From Lantana camara (lineage: Eukaryota > Streptophyta > Magnoliopsida > Lamiales > Verbenaceae), in NCBI GenBank assembly GCA_037501455.1, contig CM074864.1, positions 24,856,001 to 24,920,000 of the forward strand: 64,000 bases of DNA. Direction: 5' to 3'. The translations under genes and the position numbers were made by a program. The notes under the pieces were generated by a model, which was given only the letters and a program-made list of their open reading frames with translations, was not told the DNA's origin and did not search any database. Within the stretch, counting starts at the first letter, position 1; every line of letters begins with the position of its first letter. Below, piece by piece: positions 1 through 10,642 of the stretch.

Positions 1-2220
1 AAAGAGAAGAAACCAGTTACCTTACCGACGGCTAATCCACATCAAGATCCACCACCGGCGGCCATAAGAGATTACAATGTGCCGAATGCAAGGGCAATTC
101 AAACCGCAACCCGTCCCCCGATTGCAGCAAACAATTTTGAGATCAAACCAGCTATAATCAATTTGCTGCAGAACAATCAGTTTTCAGGACTATCATTAGA
201 GGATCCAACATCACATCTTACGTTCTTTCTCGAAGTGTGTGACACCTTCAAGATCCACAATGTCACCACCGATGCTATCCAAGTGAGGCTTTTTCCCTTT
301 TCACTAAAGGAACGAGCAAAAGCATGGTTGAGCACTGTACCAAATGAATCTTTCTAGACTTGGGAGGCACTGTCTCAGGCTTTCCTAGCTAAGTTTTTCC
401 CATTGAGCAAGACCACGAAGTACAGGAATGATATTCAAAGTTTCAGACAATTAGATGGGGAATCTTTCTTTGAAGCTTGGGAGAGATTTAAGGATTTGCA
501 GAAGAAGTGTCCGCATCATGGTATTCCTGGTTGGCTACTAATTCAGACATTCTACAATGGGATGTCCCTAACTTTTAGAGGGGCAATGGATGCCGCAGCT
601 GGCGGAGCGTTTTTGTCAAAATCTGAAGCAGTAGTCACTGAACATTTAGATAACATGTCCCAGAATGATGTGTTTGTGCATGTGAGGAGCCACTCCCAAC
701 CAATTAAGGTGGCAACATGAGTTTCAGAATCAGTTGGCCTAACGGCCATTAATGCCCAATTTGAAGCTATAAATAAGAGATTGGACCAACTTTCTATGAA
801 CGCAGTTGGGACTCTAGCCCAACTAATTTAGGTAACTTGTGAAATTTGTAGTGGTCCACATTCGTTTAACATGTGTCCTCATACCAATGCAGGAGAACAG
901 GTACAAGAGCAGGTGAATTATGTAAACAATTCCAGACCAATGAATGATCCCTAGTCGGACACCTACAACCCAGGATGGAAGAACCATCCTCATTTTTCTT
1001 GGTCTAACAATCAGAATGCCTAACAACCACCACCTTAGCCTCGACCACAATTTCAGCCTAGGCCACAATTCCCACCGAGACAACAAGGCCAATTTCAAAG
1101 CCAACAACAATATCCACCACCCCTTCCCCAAAATAAACCTCAACATGTACAAAAGCAAGGATGGGAGGCTGCACTTGAGCAATTCATAGCGGTGTCTACA
1201 GATCGATATCTGAAGTTAGAAACTCAAGCAGTACAGGTGGTGAATCAGAACAAGAATTTGGAAACTCAGAATGGTCAAATTACCCAATCTTTGAATATGA
1301 GAGGCCCAGGAATGCTGCCAAGTCAAACCGAAAACAATCCTAAGGAGCAGTATAAGGCCATATTTGTACGGAGTGGTAGAGAGTATGAAGGTCCAAGGTT
1401 GCATGCAAAATTTGATGTTGATAATTTTGCCTGTGGAAAGGTTAAGGAGGTCGTTGATATTGAAAAGTTGAGCATAGAGGAGAAAAAGTAAGAGTTCCCC
1501 TCAAACCGAAAGATGAGTGTGGCACCCAAGGAACCTGTGCCACCGGTTCTTTTTCCTCAGAGTTTACAGAAGAAGAAATTAGAGAAACAATTTGAGGAGT
1601 TCTTGAGTATCTTTAAGCAGATCCACATAAATATTCCTTTTTGGGAGGTATTAGTTAAAATGCCCAGGCACTTGAAGTTTCTGAAGGAATTGGTTTTGAG
1701 AAAAGGAAAGTCTGAAGACTTCACCATGATTGCACTTAATGAGGAGTGCGCTGCTAGTATTCAGCATAAGCCTCCCTCGAAGCTTAAGGATCTCAGGAGT
1801 TTTTCTATCGCTTTAACTATTGGTTCCTTACAGTTTCATGATATTTTATGTGATTTAGGAGCTAGTGTGAGTCTAATCCCTCATTCTACTTGCAGGAAAT
1901 TAGGAGTGAAGGAGCTCAAACCGACTAACATTACACTCCAACTAGCTGATGGATCGGTGAAATACCCGATAGGAATTCTTGAAGATGTGTTGGTAACGGT
2001 TGGAAAATTCGGCATTCCTAATGATTTTGTAGTTCTTGATGTCGAGAATGATGAAAATGAGCCATTGATCTTTGGGAGACCGTTTCTGGCCACGATTGGA
2101 GCGGATATCGATGTTCAGAATGGACGCCTCATGTTCAACATAGGGAATGATAGAATGGAATTCAGGGTTGATAGCAAGAACAAGGTCACTCCATGTGACT
2201 CGTCACGTGGGGATTGTTGA
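1..2220 (+). pseudogene. Athila-type gag-protease polyprotein, decayed, 5' end outside window
   Basis: One reading frame (frame 1) runs through the segment and is broken by in-frame stops at about 355, 718, 829, 952, 1021, 1036 and 1489, so it cannot make a full protein. Order of parts: a retrotransposon gag core (around 190-720, with the WLSTVPNESF and LDGESFFEAWERFKDLQKK blocks), a zinc knuckle CEICSGPHSFNMC (CX2CX3HX4C, around 838-880), a Gln/Pro-rich linker, then an aspartic protease whose active site reads DLGAS (Asp codon at 1852) and which keeps the flap-like LQLADGSVKYPIGILEDV and the C-terminal IFGRPFLATIGADIDVQNG. DLGAS in place of DTG/DSG is common in Athila-like proteases. The protease part (1513-2220) is uninterrupted. 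No reverse transcriptase, RNase H or integrase follows, so the element is non-autonomous. A second gag copy at 8079-9238 shows what several stop codons replaced (for example a His codon at 355). Clade call is from motif recognition. Confidence 0.9.
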
Positions 2221-2665
2221 TCCCTAATCTGGTTTTTCAAAGTCAAGCTAATGACTATAACTTAGAACTAACTTCTCTTTCCCTCTCTTTTTCTTTTCTT
2301 TGTTTACTTTCGTTTCATCTCGCTTTTCTTGTGTAATTGTAGTTCTCTCTCTCGTTTTACAGGTTAGTTGAGGCGTTGTGAGAGTTGGATGTTGGGAAGG
2401 CATGTTAGGACCATGATGTGAATTTTAATGACAACATGGAGGTCTATTTATTTCTGTACGTTGTTTGTGATTGAGATTGTTATGTTTGTCTGGGGAATGA
2501 ATTGATGTGATATGTTGCGATTTGTGCTTTGAGATGTTTATTTGTTTTAGAGAATGGTGTACTATGGTTTGATTGAATATTTTTGAGTTAATTTGTACGA
2601 ATTAACGTGATTAAGCATCGTCCGAGTTAGCTTTTAGTATAATTGAGTTTTGTGCGAGAACGTAA
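2221..2665 (+). other. Pyrimidine-rich spacer after protease
   Basis: Non-coding. Contains a long C/T-rich tract (about 2270-2360) ending in an acceptor-like TTTTACAG|GTTAG near 2362, followed by T/G-rich sequence. In a complete Athila the reverse transcriptase would start about here. Nothing of it remains. Confidence 0.5.
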
Positions 2666-2861
2666 GTAACGGGCATTACACCTTTCTAGGCTTTTTTCGG
2701 TAACGCCCGTTACTGGAGTCAGGAGTCTCAAGCATAGTTGGTAACGGGCGTTACACCTCTTCAGATAATTTTTTAACGCCCGTTAATGGGTACAGACGTG
2801 TAGGACAAGTAGGAGTAACGGGTGTTACTCCTGGTAAGCATAATTCAGTAATGCCCGTTAA
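2666..2861. repeat. Array of six GTAACGGGCGTTAC palindromes (Athila internal)
   Basis: Six imperfect 14-bp palindromes begin at 2666, 2700, 2741, 2773, 2815 and 2848. Centre-to-centre steps are 34, 41, 32, 42 and 33 bp, so they form three pairs. The central bases alternate GG, CC, GG, CC, GG, CC, which makes neighbouring copies inverted relative to each other and able to pair as 14-bp stems. Each arm contains AACG, often AACGG. The array ends about 105 bp upstream of a good TATA box. The same motif recurs in the LTR at 6615-6826. Confidence 0.9.
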
Positions 2862-2966
2862 CGGTGCGAATTCGTGTTTTTTTTATAAAAAAATTTAAAA
2901 GGGGAGACTCGTTTTTGAAGTTTAAATCCTATTTCCTCTCAACTTTAGCCCTACCCCACCATAACC

Positions 2967-2977
2967 TATAAATATAG
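2967..2977 (+). promoter_or_regulatory. TATA box of a putative internal promoter
   Basis: TATAAATATAG, followed about 30 bp later by a C/A-rich, pyrimidine-bounded leader (CTCACACAAACACAATCC) typical of plant start regions. It is placed to transcribe the ORF-1 gene that begins at 3506. Inferred from sequence only. Confidence 0.6.
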
Positions 2978-3089
2978 AACGCCGTCTCCTCTTTTCTCAC
3001 ACAAACACAATCCCTTAAAAGAGAAGCACATAATTCTTCCTCACCAAGGCATCACCACTATCACACATACTCTTTGCTCTTGTGAATTG

Positions 3090-3500
3090 GTAAGTAATCC
3101 CCCTATCTAAGCTTGATGTTAGAATGAATTCTTCCAATCTAGGACTTGGCCCCAGGATTTAATTGCATACTTAGATGAATTTTGGGTTAGAATTGTGGAA
3201 TTTTGGAAAATTATGAGTTAGGATTAATGATTTGAAGGGAATTTAACTTGAATTGAGTAAATTTTGGAAGAACCCTAGTCTCTGGCTAGCCTTTAAATTA
3301 GAATTGTGGAATTGATTTAGGAAAATTTTTGGACTTGAGTTATAAAACTATAGAGCTTTGTAGAATTAAGTTGGGTAGATTGTAGAATTTTGATGAAAAC
3401 TCACACCCTAGGATTGTGCATACAATGTGTTCGATGGTTTGCCGGAGTGAATTGTGATTGAATTTTGGGTACTTTTCTTTGTCTTATTTGCATATTATAG
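3090..3500 (+). other. Putative 5'-leader intron before ORF-1
   Basis: A consensus donor GTAAGTAATC at 3090 and an acceptor TTTGCATATTATAG ending at 3500 bracket 411 bp of T/A-rich sequence. The first ATG after the acceptor (3506) opens the ORF-1 reading frame. Layout TATA - about 120-nt leader - intron - ATG matches a normal plant gene start. No transcript evidence is available here. Confidence 0.5.
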
Positions 3501-3505
3501 GTACT

Positions 3506-4935
3506 ATGGGACGTACTAAGCGCTCTCGAGCCATTGAACGTTCACTACTTCATCCCCACTGGATCATCAACCGAGGGAGTTGATCAATATAACGGTAAAT
3601 GCTATGGGCAACCCCTTTCAAAGGAATTTGACAAGGAATATTGTGTCTACTCGGTTTTTCAAGGAAATTTGGATGGAGAAGTTTGAGGCGTGGGAAGAAG
3701 TGAAGAGATTGTTTGACAGCATCCGTTGGTTGCCCTTCCTGACTAGGAAGGATTTGACATATCCTTAGATGACTGCCGCTTTCTTCACCACGACGAACTT
3801 TAACCCGGTGGATAGCACATTGACTTTCACTTTGGATGACTGGGAAACTCAAGTTTGGAATACGGACCGGATAAGGGAGTTTCTTCGTTTTCCGGCTAAT
3901 ACCACTACTTCTTTGCCTAAATGGAATGATGCTCAGAGAGAGTAGGTGTGGAGATCCTTCCCGTTGCGAAAGGGTGTCCCTAGTTATTCCCCCCGGACTC
4001 ATGAGAGCTATCTTGACTCATTGGCTTGGGTGCTAGTGCATAGGATTTTGGCCACGGGATTTTGTGCTCGACATGGAAGAGATCGCTACACCACTGAGAC
4101 GGAGCTAGGAATAATGTACATGATGAAGGAAGGGATCAAATTCGATGGTAGGATTGAATTCCTTTGGAAGCTTCAAGAGGTTGCGGGAAGCGCTACAGGG
4201 ACGATAGCCCACGGCACGTTTGTGACTATGTTTGCCCGTGAGATGCAGTGGTGACCTAGATTTGATACCCCTGTCCCACATCGGGAAAGTATGAGAGTTA
4301 AGTTCAGTTTATAAGTTAAAGAGTCCAAGTATAACAAATGGATATCCCTTTTGGGCAGTGGTTTAGTCCCAATTTCAGGTTATACTCGGTGGGCTTGGAG
4401 ACTTCTACTCGCGTCCAACGGGCCTGCGGACCCGGGGCGTGACACTAGAGGTTTGTTGCCAGTTGACTTTGGTTTTGATATTGGTCCACAGTACTTGGAG
4501 AATGTGGGTTTGGCAATTGCATGGGAGAGTGGACAACTCAAGGAGCATATTTTACCATGGTGGCCAATCAGGGATAGAGATAGGCTGTGGCAGATGTATA
4601 GTTGGGGTAAGGCTCATTTTGATGAGCTTTCGTAGGTGTAGAAGGAGCGTTTAGAGTAGATTCCCGATAGGCCGGGTGATGAGTTTGGGGTCCTTCGCAG
4701 TGCCACACCGATTGTTGTTGATTAAGCTAATGATGGAGCCCCGGTTAGTGTGAGAGGTCTTCGCACAGAGTTGGCCGGATTAAGGGCTGATTTGACTGCC
4801 ATGACCGCAAGGATTGAAGATTTAGCTCATTATGTGGATGAGCGGTTTGATGAGTGGGAAGCTCGGGTGGAGGCTAAGTTTGAAGGGTTCTATGCTTGTC
4901 TCAACCAGTATTTTGGAGGACCCCCATCACCTTGA
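3506..4935 (+). pseudogene. ATHILA ORF-1 family gene, decayed and interrupted
   Basis: The ATG at 3506 follows the putative acceptor (reading MGRTKRSRA), but a shift near 3540 moves the homologous frame to frame 1. That frame then has stops at 3766, 3943, 4252, 4633, 4639 and others. The middle part, with LAWVLVHRILATGFCARHGR followed by an acidic ELGIMYMMKEGIKFDGRIEF stretch, resembles the ATHILA ORF-1 family (Pfam PF03078, recognised from memory). In this family the segment ends with an alpha-helical region with heptad-like spacing; here it is the coiled-coil-like stretch at about 4750-4910. The function of ORF-1 is unknown. A short LTR insertion sits at 4261-4444. Insert plus duplicated target is 189 bp (63 codons), so the frame is the same on both sides. 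The gene is clearly non-functional. Confidence 0.75.
4261..4444 (+). mobile_element. Short solo LTR, TRIM/SMART-like, inside ORF-1
   Basis: About 184 bp flanked by CTAGA at 4256-4260 and 4445-4449. The insert starts TT-TGATACCCC and ends GGGGCGTGACA, so TG...CA LTR ends are present if the first two T are target-derived. It carries TGTCCCACATCGG near its start, a block seen in many short plant TRIM-type LTRs. The coding sequence of ORF-1 resumes immediately after the second CTAGA, which confirms that this is an insertion. No primer site or internal region remains, so it is a solo LTR. Confidence 0.7.
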
Positions 4936-6478
4936 TTCTGCTATCATTTTTCCCCTGATTTTTAGATATTCTATTTGGACATATTCTTTGATGTGTTTGG
5001 ATGTTTATGATACGCTTATTTCTTTGCTTATGTTTGGAACTCCATGAATTTTTATGCAATGTGCCCTTTCTTACCTTGAATTTGTGACGTGTGTGTTGCT
5101 TATTGAATGCATGTTGATTATCAATTGCCGATGCACTTGATCCATGTTTTCTAGTCACTTATCTCAGGTTTTGGAAGCTTTGCTAGCACGTTGCCTAGTC
5201 TTCAAATGATAAGGGAGTTTTTTTGAACTTTAACTCTTTCATTTGCATGAGGACATTGCAAAAACTAAGTGTGGGGGAGATATGGTTATGATTTTGAAAA
5301 TTTCTTGGATATTTTCATGATTAGATGCTTTGTTAACCTTGTCAATTATTAGGAATTGAGAAATTGTGAAAATTTGAAAATTTTCCCCCGTTTTGAACTT
5401 TTTCTTCGAGGTTTGATTGTTGAGCTTTTGCTAGAACGAGTTAGGCTATTTGAATTGAGGAGAATCTGCATGAGATTAGATAATTTAGTGTGTTAGTATG
5501 CCCTTATAATTTGAGCACTTTTGAACGTGATAATGTACTTTGCTTAGAAAGATGAATTCATGATTGTCAAATAAGTCTAAGATTTGATTAGGATGCATTT
5601 TAGTCCTATTGAGGCGAAATTTTGAGTTAATGAAAGATTAAGGAAGTGAAGTAGCCACTCGTTGTTGGAGGATTTTAAGCCTTTCTTTTTAGCCGCTTTT
5701 CACTAAATAACGTGATCTTATTGACCCCGTTGAGCCTAATTGTTGTGCAAAAATTTTTTTTTTTGTAGCCACATTATGAGCCAACGCACAACAAAAATAA
5801 CCAACTTGTTAATTTTACACCAACGCTTGCTCGTTTGATCTTATAGTGGATATCTATCTTTGGATTCCTTTTGATTGTTCTTGTGATTGAAATAGAGATA
5901 TCTATGTAAAGAAAGAAAAAGAATGAGAAAAAGTTGAGATAAAAAGAAAAGAGAGAGCAAAAAAAAGAAAAAGAAAAAGAAACGAAAAATTTGTGCAATG
6001 TGTGAAATTGAAAGAGTGTGATACAAATGTCTAAGTGTGGGGAAGTGCTCAATGGCGAATGAAAGTGTCGTGTTTTGTATAGATTAAATGATGTAAGCTT
6101 GGTAAGTAGCCACTTGATCCAAAATTTCCATAACATTACCTAAAGCCTACATTACAAGCTCGAAAGACCTACTGATCATAAGTCTTAAGTTAATTCCATT
6201 AGTGGAGATAGGTGGGAAGAGTGTATTCGGAAGTTGATGATTGGAACTTAAGCTAAAATTGTGAATTTGTCACTCTACTCTTTGTACATTATTTCGTTCG
6301 AATTCACACACTACACAAGGGTATACTTTTCATACTATGCTTGATGATCTTATGTTTATAAGTACTTGGTTTGATAAGCTAGACTTGTTTAGGCGAAGGT
6401 GCGGTGATTGCTTTGAGGTTAAGGTTTGATGGGGATGTGTTTTCTTATTTTCGTATTACTCGAGGACGAGCAATAGGC
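4936..6478 (+). other. Athila 3' non-coding region
   Basis: No supported gene. It contains a very purine-rich tract (about 5905-5990, GAAAAAG-type) and two polypurine-tract-like copies, AAGTGTGGGGGAGA at 5267 and AAGTGTGGGGAAG at 6033, which resemble the true tract at 6479. Long non-coding 3' regions are usual in Athila elements. Confidence 0.6.
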
Positions 6479-6491
6479 AAGTGTGGGAGAA
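6479..6491 (+). other. Polypurine tract of the Athila element
   Basis: AAGTGTGGGAGAA directly upstream of the LTR start at 6494. It is the third copy of the AAGTGTGGGGGA motif in this tail and the only one adjacent to an LTR. Confidence 0.7.
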
Positions 6492-6493
6492 TT

Positions 6494-7920
6494 TGTTGAG
6501 TGTAGAATTTGCATGCGTTTATGTGTTTATTTTGCTCCAATTAGGTGTTTTAGGAGTTGGAGATAAGAAACGTCGGAACGAGGTGAATTCACGCACTTTT
6601 GGCGAAGTAGAGGAGTAACGCCTGTTACTCCTTGGCAGTACAACTCTGGTAACGCCCGCTACCAGAGGCAGGAGGAAGAGAATTTTGGCACAGGAGGGGT
6701 AACGCCCGTTACCCCTAGTCAGAAGGAAAGTGGTAACGCCTGTTACTACTTATAAAAGTGTTATGGCGATTTCAGCTAGTAACGGGCGTTAACAGGATTT
6801 GTACATGAGTAGGTAACGCCCGTTACCAGAGTCAACGAGAGAGGATTAGGGCTGCTATTTAAGTGTGTTTTGGAGTCTCTTTTTTTAGAGAGCCTCTTCA
6901 GATTATTCTTGGGTGGATGACCAAGCTTGGAGAGGAAGACACAGAGCTTTGGAAGAGCTTTACAGAGAATTTCGAGAAGATGAAAGGATCGAGTTCTTAA
7001 TAATTTCCATTTCCTTTGGTTTTATTTATTGCTTTAATTATAAAACTAATTCCTTTCAGTTTATTTTTAATTAGTTTACATGTTAGTTTCGTTTTTCCAG
7101 TCTTTATTGAATGTGGAGGGTTTTATTTATCAGACTTTGTTTAGACTTGATGAACATGAGTTTATTCAATGCATTTTCCTTTATTTTTATGAGTTTTGAG
7201 TTAATTATGAGTAGCTGAATCCCTAGGGCTAGGGGAATGATGATGAGTGCATGTTAAGTGTTTGATATGATGCTTGAATGACTTGTACTAATTCTTAGTT
7301 TGAAAACTGGTTTGAATTGAATTGCGATAGCCTGATCACCCTTAGCATAATCTAGAATTACCAGAGAATCGAGAGATTAATGGTAGTTGAGATGGTTTCC
7401 ATAACTAGTAGTTGTTAAGAATGCAAAGAGATTTGGTTTTTCATCTATACGACAGTAATTCTTATTCCATGTCAAGCCGCTAGAACTAGATTTGCACTAG
7501 TCTTGATCGTATGGTTTAAATAATTTATTAATGATTACGAGAGCAATGTTGAGCTTAATTGAGCACTTGGTTATACTTGAGAGAGGATAATACAAACATA
7601 AGTGACTAGGTTATAGAATTACACTTATCAAACGAGTATGATATTGAAGCTTGAATGTATGAATTATTACTTCCCTGCCTAATTAGTTCACTGATTTTAA
7701 TCCAAGTTTGTTTAGTTCAGTTAATTGCCTTTTATTCTAGTTAATTATTTCAATTCAGTTGTAGTAGAGTAATAAACAAATTGATTTCCGTTCGGTCTTT
7801 AGATTAGAAAAAGATACAAAGTAGTGATTGATTTCCCTTCCCTGTTGGTACGATCCTATTGTGCTACGCGTATATTAAGTGTACACTTGCACGATTGGTG
7901 TAACTTAAAATCACACAACA
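6494..7920 (+). mobile_element. Complete Athila LTR (1,427 bp)
   Basis: Starts TGTTGAGTG and ends ACACAACA, giving TGTTG...CAACA inverted ends. A polypurine tract lies immediately upstream and a tRNA-Asp-type primer site begins seven bases downstream. Inside: a palindrome array (6615-6826), then a TATA-like CTATTTAAG at 6855, which would put the promoter just after the array. Because gag-type sequence lies on both sides, this LTR serves as the 3' LTR of the first copy and the 5' LTR of the second. Confidence 0.9.
6615..6826. repeat. Array of six GTAACGCCCGTTAC palindromes (Athila LTR)
   Basis: Copies begin at 6615, 6649, 6699, 6733, 6779 and 6813. Centre steps are 34, 50, 34, 46 and 34 bp: three pairs, each with exactly 34 bp between centres. 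Variants are single-base (GTAACGCCTGTTAC, GTAACGCCCGCTAC). The array stands directly upstream of the TATA-like box at 6855. Same motif and same three-pair layout as 2666-2861. Confidence 0.95.
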
Positions 7921-7926
7921 AGTTTT

Positions 7927-7944
7927 TGGCACCATTGTCGGAGA
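7927..7944 (+). other. Primer binding site, tRNA-Asp type
   Basis: TGGCACCATTGTCGGAGA begins seven bases after the LTR end. It resembles the TGGCGCCGTTGCCGGGGA site that Athila elements use, with several transitions. Confidence 0.75.
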
Positions 7945-8078
7945 AGGCGTTTTAAATCAATATTACTTAAATATTTTGATCTAGTGCTTTAGACCATTAC
8001 TCACTTTGTGTTCTTAGTTTTCTATCATTGTGGAATTAAGCTAAGGATTTTCTTTTCCTTTGTGCAGGTTCACGGTGC

Positions 8079-9238
8079 ATGCGACGATCTCAAGATCCTG
8101 AACTAGTACCTTACGATCCGGAAATCGAGAGAACACTGAGTGCTATTAGGAGGAAGCGAAAGAAAGATAAGAAACCGATTACCTTACCGATGGCTGATCC
8201 ACCTTAAGATCCACCAGCACCGGCTATAAGAGATTACAATGTGCCAAATGCAGGCAATTCAAACCGCAATCCATCCCCCGATTGCAGCAAACAATTTTGA
8301 GATCAAACCAATTATAATCAATTTGTTGCAGACTAATACGTTTTCAGGACTATCATTAAAGGATCCGACATCACATCTTGAGTTCTTTCTCGAAGTGTGT
8401 GACACCTTCAAGATCCACAATATCACCAGCGATGCTATCTGAGTGAGGCTTTTCCCCTTTTCACTAAGGGAACGAGCAAAAGCATGGTTGAGTACTATAC
8501 CAAATGAATCCTTCCACACTTGGGAGGCACTGTCTCAGGCTTTCCTAGCTATGTTTTTCCCATTGAGCAAGACCACGAAGTATAGGAATGATATTCAAGG
8601 TTTCAGAAAATTAGATGGGGAATCTTTCTTTCAAGCTTGGGAGAGATTTAAGGATTTGCAAAAGAAGTATCCCCATCATGGTATTCCTGGTTGGCTACTG
8701 ATTCAGACATTCTACAATGGGATGTCCCCAATTTTCAGAGGGGCAATGGATGCTGCAGATGGCGGAGCTTTTCTGTCAAAATGTGAAGCAGTAGCCACTG
8801 AAATTTTAGATAACATGTCCCAGAATGATGTGTTTGTGCATGAGAGGAGCCACTCCCAACCAATTAAGGTGGCAGCAGGAGTTCCAGAATCAGATGGCCT
8901 AACCGCCATTAATGCCCAATTTGAAATAAACAAGAGATTATACAAACTTTTTGTGAACGCAGTTGGGACTCTAGCCCAACCACTTCAGGTAACTTGTGAA
9001 ATTTGTAGTGGTCCACATACGTTTAACATGTGTCCTCATACCAATGCAGGAGAACAGGTACAAGAGCAGGTGAATTATGTAAACAATTCCAGACCAGTGA
9101 ATGATCCCTACTCGAACACCTACAACCCAGTATCGAAGAACCATCCTCATTTTGTTGGTCTAACAATCAGAATGTCCAACAACCAGTACCTCAGCCGGGA
9201 CCACAGTTTTAGCCTAGGCCACAATTCCCACCGAGAGA
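8079..9238 (+). pseudogene. Second Athila gag copy, truncated
   Basis: Begins with ATG at 8079 (MRRSQDPELVPYDPEIERTL), preceded by an acceptor-like TTTGTGCAG. It aligns with the first copy from 8161 onward. Defects: stop at 8205, a 2-base loss near 8250, stop at 8440, and a 1-base loss near 9155. The longest intact part (8443 to about 9150) covers the gag core and the zinc knuckle CEICSGPHTFNMC. Similarity to the first copy stops at about 9238, so the linker, protease and everything else are missing. The break is a deletion or recombination junction, with no target duplication seen. Confidence 0.88.
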
Positions 9239-10431
9239 ACTACCTAAAAGTACTCAATGGCACATAATGATATCATACGAACATGATAAAATGTTATCAA
9301 AGTGTATCATAATATGTAGCAAGATTTCATGATAATTATTTAACAACTATTCAGACAGGAAGGCATACTTGAATTCATGTAAGTAGTACATAGGAGAGTA
9401 ATACCATTTAATGCAAGAGAAACAATTAGCTAAAAAATGGAACATTTATTGTGGATTATCCATAAACTTGAGCTATTAGATTGGCATGAATTAAATAACT
9501 GTTAATCAACTTATGATCATAGACGCGAGCCCTAAGGAACTAAGTCCTGAACATTGTTAATGATGCATGACTGAGTGAAGAAATTCAAGTACTGAATTAC
9601 AAGATTAACAAGAAAGCATAAAATTTAATAAGACATATCCTTTTCCGAAGAAAGGATTCTAGTAAACGATTAATCTCAATTGAAAGCTCGTATTAAAGGC
9701 TTAAGAATATATTCTTTAGGGTCTTGAAACAATCCTAATTAGAGAAGGAATTTTAACTCGAAAGCTAATTTGAAACTCGTTTTTGAGAATTTTCGAAAAA
9801 GGCTTTGACTGTTAAATTCGTCTCTTCGAAACGATCTGTTAAGTTGAAAGTCAAACTTTCAAAGTCAAAGCAAAGTCAAAGTTAAAGGTCAAGGGTTACT
9901 ATTCAAAAATATGGTATGGATACTGTATATATATGGTATGTATATGGTATTTATACTGTATTTGTACGGTATGTATACAATATTTATATTGTATTTATAC
10001 AAAATGCGTATCGTATTTGTACTGTATTTTATGAAAATATGAATGGTATGTATATAGTATTTATACAAGAATACATACAATATTTGTACAAAAATACATT
10101 TTGTATTTATATGAAAATACATTTTGTATTTATACGAAAATTCATACGTATTTATTCAAAAATACATTTAGTATTTATACAAGATATTTACGTATTTATA
10201 CATGGGTATCACGTACATATATGTATATTATACATGTATATCATAACATATATCAATTGGTTAGAGAACAATTAATTAAACATGTAACAATTAAAACTAT
10301 AGGTTATAACTATAATTATGAAACATTGAATAACATGTAACATTAAATTAAATCTTGTAACAAATTAAATTGCCTAAATATAATCATAAAATAACTAAAA
10401 TGTAACATATAACATGCCATCATAATTGTCA
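9239..10431 (-). other. AT-rich remnant, probable minus-strand LTR fragment (part 1)
   Basis: No gene. Continuous with 20825-21827 before LARD-1 inserted (target TGTCA on both sides). Read on the minus strand, the joined segment has a TATA box, a splice-donor-like site and then a palindrome-rich block (9914-10200), the same order as in the LARD LTRs. Neither end is preserved, so the LTR assignment is an inference. Confidence 0.4.
9914..10200. repeat. Tandem array of about 11-bp units, GTATTTATAC-type
   Basis: Degenerate 11-bp units built on the near-palindrome GTATTTATAC plus one base. Clear centres at about 9951.5, 9962.5, 9973.5, 9984.5 and 9995.5 are exactly 11 bp apart, and later units keep that phase with drift. 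About 25 units. Confidence 0.75.
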
Positions 10432-10442
10432 TGTAACGCCCC

Positions 10443-10473
<31 letters not shown>

Positions 10474-10595
10474 GTACAGCATGACGTATGTGTTTATCAA
10501 ATTACGCGAAATAATTATTTATACGTGATTTACATATTTAATTTTATTTTAAATGTATTATATGTTAATTACTTTATTTTTATGATATAAATATT

Positions 10596-10642
<47 letters not shown>

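Noticed and set aside
4261..4444. Cassandra-type TRIM carrying 5S rRNA sequence
   Set aside because: The insert shares the CCCACATCGG block with short LTR elements but shows no 5S rRNA-like promoter sequence.
3506..4935. Retroviral-type envelope gene
   Set aside because: Athila elements can carry env-like genes, but here the recognisable domain is ATHILA ORF-1, and I see no signal peptide or clear membrane anchor.
9889..10340. Tyr/Ile-rich open frames on both strands
   Set aside because: They translate the 11-bp AT-rich tandem array and have no other support.
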